64,000 nt of DNA from Sipunculus nudus (lineage: Eukaryota > Annelida > Sipuncula > Golfingiida > Sipunculidae): positions 15,498,001 through 15,562,000 of the forward strand of contig CM049308.1 of NCBI GenBank assembly GCA_026874595.1. The letters are read 5' to 3'. Below, piece after piece: positions 56,487 to 64,000 of this stretch (position 1 is the stretch's first letter; every line of letters starts with the position of its first letter). Under the pieces are notes generated by a model that saw nothing but the letters and a program-made list of their open reading frames with translations, searched no databases and had not been told where the DNA came from. A program made the translations under genes and the position numbers.

Positions 56487-57789
56487 ATATATTGATTACA
56501 TACGTAATCATATGTTGATATATGTCAGGGTATGTGTGTGTTTATTTATATCCATATTTTCTGTATTTGTGTTATTTTTACTATTTCTCTGTAAGAATAA
56601 AAATCACAAATGTACTAGTATTCATTTACTTTTACTGAATGTTGCATTTGTAAATTGTTCATACATAGACACCAGGTATAATGTGTATTTCATGATCATT
56701 TCACTTTTCATTTGTAAATATTTCAATAATTGTCACTTAATTGGTATAACATGTATTTGACATGGTGACCATTTCACTTTTCATTATGTAAATATTTCAT
56801 TTCTGGACATCTGGTGTTACATGTACTTCATTTGCAATTTACTTTTCATTTGTAAATATTTCATACTTTGTGTAAACAATATAGTTTATTGAATCTTAAA
56901 TTAATCAATAACAGGGCACAGCACTATATTAATTCCTCTTCACTCTTTCATATACATCGTCACCTGGTAACGTACATAATTTATTTCAAGATGATGATTT
57001 CACTTTTCATTTGTAAATATAATACATGGTATAAAGATTGTATTTCATGATCATTTTACTTTTCATTGGAACATAATGCATACATTGATACCTGGTACTA
57101 CTTGTTTTTCATCTTATTACTTGTCATTTGTAAATATTTCATACATTAATAACTGGTATCTGGTGTATTTCATCAGGCTAAATTTACTTTTAATTTGTCA
57201 ATATTTCATTTGATTATTATGGTTCAGTTGCTAATAAATTATTTTTTTTTAGGTAGTTGTCTTCTTTGTTCATTTATCTAATAACAAAATAGAATTTTAA
57301 TAATGCCAGTGGTAAATGTAGACACAGATACTGCTGAAGCCTCCATGTCCTGCCCCTTTCTTTAGTTGTGGACTTCCACAATATTCCATAATCTTATTAT
57401 CAGTAAGAGGAGTATATCTGATAAATCTCAAATTCGCTCGCTTTACTGGCTATTTAACCATTTCCTTTTTATCCAGGCCTGTCGACTGTTTTTACTCTCC
57501 CAGAACTGTCCTAAAACCGCCGGATTAAGGTATAATCCACCATTAACATTGCCCTCGTCCAGGGCCGGTCAGCTCTGGCTCGGAAAAACGTAGAATACAC
57601 ATTAATAATAAGAAGATTAGAACTGAACCCTGAAGAAATAGGAAGATTATTATTCAATCTATAGGTTTAGATACTTTTTTCTTACTGTCATGGGTCCTCC
57701 GCCAAGGGAAATCGCTCTGACTTTTATTCCGAGGAATCTCGGAATATCCTTGGAAATTCCGCAGATTTTCCGGGTTTTACCGAGTGCCC
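55839..57789. mobile_element. TIR DNA transposon relic with TCAGTGA duplication
   Basis: TCAGTGA occurs directly outside both ends (55832-55838 and 57790-57796). The ends GGGCACTCGGTAAAA / TTTTACCGAGTGCCC are inverted, and similarity continues for about 60 bp (GCGGAAT-TCC, GGATATTCCGAG-like). Because the duplication and TIR are partly self-complementary, the boundary could also be read as a 3- or 5-bp duplication with longer TIRs. There is no transposase. It holds two TA microsatellites (about 56330-56377 and 56440-56481) and a degenerate tandem repeat. Confidence 0.75.
56640..57215 (+). repeat. Degenerate tandem repeat, about 90-110 bp
   Basis: The order CACTTTTCATTTGTAAATATTTCA, then a ...CTGGT(A/G)T... 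stretch, then ATGTATTTCAT recurs at least six times with variable length. It is inside the TIR element. Confidence 0.7.
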
Positions 57790-57796
57790 TCAGTGA

Positions 57797-58090
57797 GAAC
57801 ATGGAAGGGAATGTTATAATAACATAATATGTTGTCAATGATAATTAATATTTTATGTTATTGTACATAAAATTACACCCTTTCATAAAGTTTCAATAGT
57901 CTTGGGACAATGCTAGTGTTATTTCCCAGTTGTGTCCATTAGTTTAGTGGGTAATTATACCTCAAGGTTTTAGTTAGGACTGAACTTCACTTCTGTTATT
58001 CAAGTAAATCAATGTTATTTATTATTATATCTTCATGATCGTGGTATACATAAAGAAGGTGGTTAGCTTTAATACTAATAGTTTCACTTT
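57797..58090. other. Intergenic, nothing recognised
   Basis: AT-rich spacer between two elements. Confidence 0.4.
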
Positions 58091-58389
58091 TTAGCTCAGC
58101 TGACTCGCAGTCATGCTGGGCTATAGCGATGGGTCTTTGTCCATCGTCTGTCCGTCCGGCCGGCCGTTAGCAGGGCACAAATCGTAACCGTAGGGGCTAG
58201 GGCCATGAACCCTATGCAGTCTTAGAGGTTCTAAAAAGATCTCCTTGCAAACCTGAAATTAGGTCACTGCAACCTATATTCTCGAAGTTATGGGGTGTGT
58301 TTGCACCCCCCAGAAATAATTCTTTTAGCCAAAATTTTCATCCCAAACCTTCCATCTTTCACATACAGCTCACCTACCAACAGGGGAAG

Positions 58390-58850
58390 AACCATAATTA
58401 TTTTTAGGTCACAAGGTCAAAGGTCAAGGTCACAGAACCAACTTCTTGAAAAGCCTGTGGATGCATTTTAAGCCAAACCTTTCATCCCAGTTCTTTGATC
58501 TTTCACATATAGCTCACCTACTAAGTGGGAGAAGAATCCTATAGATGTTGAGGTCAAAGGTCAGGGTCACAGGGTCCACATCTTTGAAAAGGTTGTGAAC
58601 AAATTTCAAGCTAGACCTTTCATTCCAAACCTTTCAGCACTGATATCGCTTCTCTGCCAGCAGGGGAAAAGATCTGTTGATTTTGAGGTCAAAGGTCAAG
58701 TTCACAGCACCCTCTTCTTGCGTGGAGTCATTTTCAGGCAAACTTTTCAATCTGTACTTTCCATCTGTCATATATGGCTTACCTACCAATAGGGGAAGAA
58801 GCCTATTATTGTTGAGTTCAAAAGGTCAAAGGTCAAGGTCACAATATTGT
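58390..58850 (+). repeat. AGGTCA-rich tandem units
   Basis: Four units of about 130-145 bp with AGGTCAAAGGTCAAGGTCAC or close variants, related to 25750-26700. Confidence 0.75.
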
Positions 58851-59827
58851 TCTAAATGCTTGTGAACATATTTCAAGTGAAACTGTTCAACCCAAACCTT
58901 CAGTCTTTCACATATGCCACATCTATGCATCACTGAATGTGATTCAAACTTCATATTTTTGGGGTCTTTTTGCATGAAGAAATAACTAATTGATTTTGAG
59001 GTCAGCTGGTCAGGAGGTTAAAGGTTGCAGGTCTAAGTTATTCACTCATTGGTTGCCAAGTAATTACACCCGGCCAGATGTAAGGTGTTAGTAGTTACTC
59101 ATCATTTAGAAAGAATCGAGTTGATATGTGGGCAAAAGGCCAAGGTCATAGGTCAGGGATGTTCACAATAACTTATTTTGTAGACCATCTCTATTTTTCT
59201 TGTTTACAAATTGTTTTCTCTATTTTTGAGACCTTTAAAAATGTGAACATATGTTAACAGGGCTCAAATCGTATAGACTAGACCTAGAATCTTCATTCTT
59301 GACACAGTGAGAGACCTATGAAAAGTCTCCATGGAAACCAGAAATTAGGTCTCTGTTACCCATATCCTTCCAGCTATGGGGCCCCAAAGTACCCCCAAGA
59401 ATAGTCGAAAATTTCATACAAAAACTTCAATATCTCATTAACTACATCACTGATGGTCATGATTTTTGGCATACATAATTATCATGACATGTTTCATCAG
59501 TTTCTGCAGACTGGTGGCACCACCTGTATTTTTCAATTTTTTACAAATTGTTTTCTCTGTTTTTGAGACCTTTAAGGATGCTGTCATCTGTTAACGCGGC
59601 ACAAATTGTAACAACTGGACCTAGAATCTTCATTCTTGTGATGCAAGGAGGCCCATGAAAAGTGTCTGTGGAAACCTGAAATTAGGTACCCATATCCTTC
59701 AAGCTATAGGACTGCGAAGTATCCCTCAGAATAATGGAAAATTTGATACAAAAACTGAAGTATCTGAACAACTTATGCAGAGATCACTATGATTCTTTGC
59801 ATGGATATTGACCATTAAGTGTTTTTA

Positions 59828-62469
59828 TTAGCTCAGCTGACTATAAGTCATCTGAGCTATAGTCGTGGTCCGTTGTCCATCTGTCTGTCTGTCCGTCCGT
59901 CCGTAAGACTGGCATGTTTTGACACCATTGGACCTACGAATCTGAAATTCAGCATACAGTTAGATGTCCCCAAAATCTCCTACCATGCCGAAAATTTGGT
60001 CAATAGGACTTCATTCCTTTGAGATATTAAGGCAAAACCTCAAATTTTTATTAGAAACCTATTTTCACACTTCAGGACTGCCTAATATCAAAACCACTCA
60101 TCTGGTTTTCTTCATATTTACCATAAATATTCCTCTTTATAGTTCCTATGTACATGCCAGAAATTAAGTCAGTATTATTTAATTTATAAAAGTTATAGGC
60201 CCAAAATAAATGAACTTTTTAAAAAAATCAGGAAGATATTTGGTCACTTAAGACCAAAAGTGTAAAAGGTAGGGACTTTTTCTCAGTAATACAACTTAAA
60301 TTAATCAAAATTTAATTGTATACCGAAAATTAGATCAAAATCTGTTAAACTTTTTTAAATATTGGCAAAAATATAAAAATGGTACCTTAAATTTTGTCCA
60401 AGTTTGACCATGGCACGTTTTTTTCCTGTAACTGCTGTGGATTTAATTTTCAAAGCATGTTTTTATTTGCATTTCAACTGTTAACACCAAAAATTTGAAA
60501 CCAGTTGATCAAAAACTGTAGATTTTATTCAAGTTTTCAAGCACCATGTCACATATTGTTTACATCAAGCTAGTGTTATGCAGTTAGCTAGAGCTCAGCT
60601 CCCCAGCTTCATCTCTAAGTTCCTTAAATTTGGCATACAGTTAGATGTCTCCAAAACCCCCTACCATGCCAAGAATTTGGTCACTAGGACTTAATTCCTT
60701 CGAGATATTAATGAAAAACTTCATTTTTCCATTAAAAACCCATTGTTACACTTTAAGACTGCCTAATATCAAAACCACTGATCTGACTTTGATCATATAT
60801 AATATACATATTTTCTATACATTCGCTATGCACATGCCAGAAATGATGTCAGTATTGCGTAATTGTTTTTAAGTTATGGGCCCAAACATAATGCACTTTT
60901 TAAAAAATCAAGAAATATATTTACTCCCTTAACAAGAGGATTGCTGAAGCTAGAGATTTTTTGTCAGGGATGTAACATTATTTAATCAAGATTCAATTGA
61001 ATACCCAAAATTAGTTCTGAATTTTTCAAATTTTATAAGTTATTAGTATAAATATAAAATTAGTACCTTAAATTTTGCCCAACTTTGACCATGGCATGTT
61101 TGTTTCCTGAGAGCACTGTTGATATAATTTTCATATCATGCACACATGAGGATTTCATCTTTGTAGTTTAGAAAGCTGAAAGAAATTGGCAAAATATTGT
61201 AGCTTTTATTAATGTTTTAATGAGACTATGTCAGACCCAGGCTAGCTAGCCCCTCTTCAGTCACCTGTATGTTGACCTTGTTGACCTTTCATCAGATTAT
61301 GCACGCTTGAGGCGAGACATACACTGGGGCAGCCAGGTGGCTAATGCCCAGCCACAGTTGATCAAGGTGTCCAACCCAACTCATCTAATAGTTGTTTTGA
61401 AAAACAACATAACAATAAGCAATAAATTAATAAATTTATATTGGTTTTTAATAACAAATTAAAGAAAAATTAATAGAAAGGAATTTGTTAGTTGATGAGT
61501 AACAGAAAATTAACTTGCAGTTACTGATGATGTAAGAATCTTGTATGGATGGATAGAATGTTAATGTCAGTGTTATTCCAAATAACACCATGCAGTCACC
61601 TATGGTATTTTTCAGTTCAATTTTAATTATAAAAAAAATAAATCATATTATTCATTACTAATCATTAGGGATCATATGAAGGAAATTAATGATAGACAAA
61701 GATGCAGTTGATAATATTAATCTAGATTCCTACTGTGTCTAGTGTGTAGATTGATGTGAAAGTAGTCCAAAGTGAATATATTACATTTATTTTTTTAATA
61801 TAAATAAAAGCCATAAAACCAGGTACTTATGATCAATATTTAAATTTGTGAATTTTGTATATTCTGGATTCTCAACATTATTGTTTGGCTAAAACTGAAT
61901 AAATACTAGACATGGTGCAAATGCTTTGCAAATGTATTTGAATATGAATATGAATATGTACTGCAATAAAAAATTTTATTGCATAAGAATGGGAATTCAG
62001 GTAAAATGAAAGTATTTGAATACCAGTGCAGATACTTTCAAAATGTATTCATGAATGCATTCATGAATATATTCTATAATGTTATTTTAATAATCATTTA
62101 CATTATATTTTATTTTAAAAAATCATATGATTTTCTTATTATTTTTTTAAATAAAAATTATATTGGCACAATATTTGTTATTAAATTTTAATAAATAGTT
62201 GAACTCTTTTATTATATGTGCTGCTTATAAGTTAGATGGCCTAGTCAAAATCTGTGTGACAAAAGCACTCCATTTGATAATAAAATAAATGAAATCAATC
62301 CTCTTCCTTGTCTCCAAAGATACTATCAAAATCATACATAAGCTAAACACCAACAACTCATAATAAAGCTTATATTTATTACCACACAAAACCAGCATGT
62401 GCCTCATTCCCAAATCATATTTTTTATCATATATAACAGCTGAGCGTCATGACCCATGGGTCCCTTGTT
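59828..62469 (+). mobile_element. Helentron-like 2.6-kb element, nested full-length copy
   Basis: Co-linear with 13627-16258 over its full length (2642 versus 2632 bp), with the same terminal hairpins. It interrupts a 335-bp monomer: the sequence before it (ATTGACCATTAAGTG, then TTTTTATT) and after it (TTCTGCAGACTGG) is continuous in the uninterrupted monomer at 45700-45740 (inverse). That gives a readable empty site with little or no target duplication. Confidence 0.75.
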
Positions 62470-62686
62470 TGATTCTGCAGACTGGTTGAGCCACCTGTAT
62501 TTTTTTAAAGTTTACGCATTTTTTCTCTATTTTTGAGATATATAAAAATAGACACGAACTTTGCATGTTGGTTAATCTGTTTGATGCTTCAGTTGAATGG
62601 GTATATACTACCATTCAGATGATAAAATTTCCTTTTGTGAATCTCTTCCCAGTCAGCTGAGCGTCATGACCCATGGGTCACTTGTT

Positions 62687-62787
62687 CATTTTATAATATT
62701 CTGATATTTTAAATTTTTATTATTTAATTTTGAGTAAATTAATTGAAGTAATTGATATATTTATTACTTGGGCTATAATATCAGTTT
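62687..62787. other. Spacer between two Helentron-like elements
   Basis: About 100 bp of AT-rich sequence. Confidence 0.5.
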
Positions 62788-64000
62788 TTAGCTCAGCTGA
62801 CTATAAGTTATCTGAGCTATAGTCGTGGTCCATTGTCCGTCGTCCGTCCGTCTGTCTGTCCGTCCGTCTGGATGTTCGTCTGTAAGACTGGCACATTTCA
62901 ACACCGTTGGACCTACGAATCTGAAATTCGGCATTCAGTTAGATGTCCCCAAAATCTCCTACCATGCCGAAAATTGGGTCAATAGGACTTCGTTCCTTCG
63001 AGATATTAAGGAAAAACCTCAATTTTTTATTAGAAATCTATTTTCACACTTCAGGACTGCCTAATATCAAAACCACTCATCCGGTTTTCTTCATATATAC
63101 CATAAATATTCCTCTATATAGTTTCTATGTACATGCAAGATATTAAGTCAGTATTATATAATTTAAAAAAGTTATGGGCCCAAACAAAATGGACTTTGTA
63201 AAAAAATCAGGAAGATATTTGGTCACTTAAGACCAAAAGTGTTTAAGGTAGGGACTTTTTTCCAGTAATACAACTTTAATTAATCAAAATTTAATTGTAT
63301 ACCAAAAATTAGATCAAAATCTGTTAAATTTTTTTAAATATTGGCAAAAATATAAAATTGGTACCTTAAATTTTGCCCAACTTTGGCCACGGCATGTTTT
63401 TTTTTCCTGTAAGTACTGTGGATTTAATTTTCACACCATGTATACATAAGGATTTAATCTGTTCAAATCTGAAATTTGAAAATAAAAGCTGCAAAATTAG
63501 GCTAGTTATTGAATTTTTTGGAGGCTCTGGTTGTATTCCCTTACATTGTCAAGCAGTCCACTTTGATGACTGTAGGTCATTCAGTACACATCTCTATGCT
63601 CCCCAGGCTGTTGGCATAATTTTAGATGTTCCCAAAATCTCCTACCATACCAAAAATTGGGTCATTAGGACTTCGTTCCTTCGAGATATTAGGAAAAAAA
63701 CTCCGTTTTCCATAAAAAAAGCCATTGTTTCACTTCAAGGCTGCCTAATATCAAAACCACTGATCTGTTTTTGATTGTATTTAGTATTCACATTCTTTCA
63801 TACATTTTCTATGAACATACCAAAAATTAGGTCAGTATTGGGTATTATTTTGAAGTTATGGGCCAAAACATAATGCAGTTTTTTTTTAAATCAGGAAATA
63901 TATTTACTCACCTAACATGAGAATTGCTGAACCTAGATACTTTTTTTTTCAGGAATATAACTTTATTTAATCAAGATTCAATTGCTTACCCAAAATTAGA
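62788..64000 (+). mobile_element. Helentron-like 2.6-kb element, left part (cut by window edge)
   Basis: Begins TTAGCTCAGCTGACTATAAG with GTCC-GTCC repeats and follows the 59828 copy closely through the first 1.2 kb, with local differences (for example around 63480-63600). It continues beyond the window. Confidence 0.72.

Larger units (their letters stand above)
58091..62686 (+). mobile_element. Helentron/HINE-like element, host of a nested copy
   Basis: It starts TTAGCTCAGCTGACTCGCAG, with the GTCC-rich stretch, and ends at 62686 with AGTCAGCTGAGC, TGACCCATGGGTCA, CTTGTT. The 5' GCTCAGCTGACT is the exact 12-bp inverse of the subterminal 3' AGTCAGCTGAGC. The interior first has AGGTCA-rich units (58390-58850), then 335-bp-type monomers in the opposite orientation to those at 45504-48394 (from about 59200). 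A 2.6-kb relative (59828-62469) is inserted in the last monomer. Confidence 0.7.

Noticed and set aside
56285-56518. Second Ile-Tyr repeat open frame
   Set aside because: TA microsatellite inside a TIR element.

Overview
The window is AT-rich, intron-rich animal DNA. It most likely comes from a marine invertebrate, probably a lophotrochozoan such as a mollusc; this rests on protein similarity and repeat style and is not proven. Two host genes can be read exon by exon. Everything else recognisable is transposable elements, satellites and simple repeats. No rRNA, tRNA or CRISPR was seen, and bacterial features such as ribosome binding sites do not apply.

Left part (1-25000, + strand): the 3' two thirds of a SNAP-25 family gene (Qbc-SNARE of synaptic and secretory vesicle fusion). 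Exon 4 (1399-1447) is followed by two alternative copies of exon 5 (3107-3224 and 4286-4403). Both are exactly 118 nt, both use the same splice phases, and they differ in their palmitoylation cysteines. Then come exon 6 (12058-12192), exon 7 (17582-17726) and two alternative terminal exons (19122-19187 and 21594-21662), each with its own stop and poly(A) signal. Up to four proteins are possible. Exons 1-3 lie outside the window. The introns hold small MITEs, a 3.5-kb foldback element and a 2.6-kb Helentron-like element.

Middle part (25000-43700): repeat-rich. It contains an AGGTCA-rich 144-bp tandem array, a 49-bp minisatellite, and a degenerate Ty3/gypsy-like LTR retrotransposon on the - strand (27688-40370, 4-bp target duplication GTAT). 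The gypsy element lacks its reverse transcriptase and integrase core. Its leader is interrupted by an intact-looking, young PAT-like tyrosine-recombinase retrotransposon on the + strand (35286-39831), with identical split direct repeats A1...B1-A2-B2 and ORFs for Gag, RT/RNase H/methyltransferase-like and tyrosine recombinase.

Right part (44900-55000, - strand): a complete LRRC57 gene in five coding exons (predicted 237 aa). Its last intron carries a 2.9-kb Helentron/HINE-like element made of about eight 335-bp monomers. Upstream of it are a GC-richer promoter region, a 1.95-kb TIR element with a 7-bp target duplication, and nested Helentron-like elements up to the window end. The two host genes are convergent (SNAP25 +, LRRC57 -) and separated by about 20 kb of repeats.
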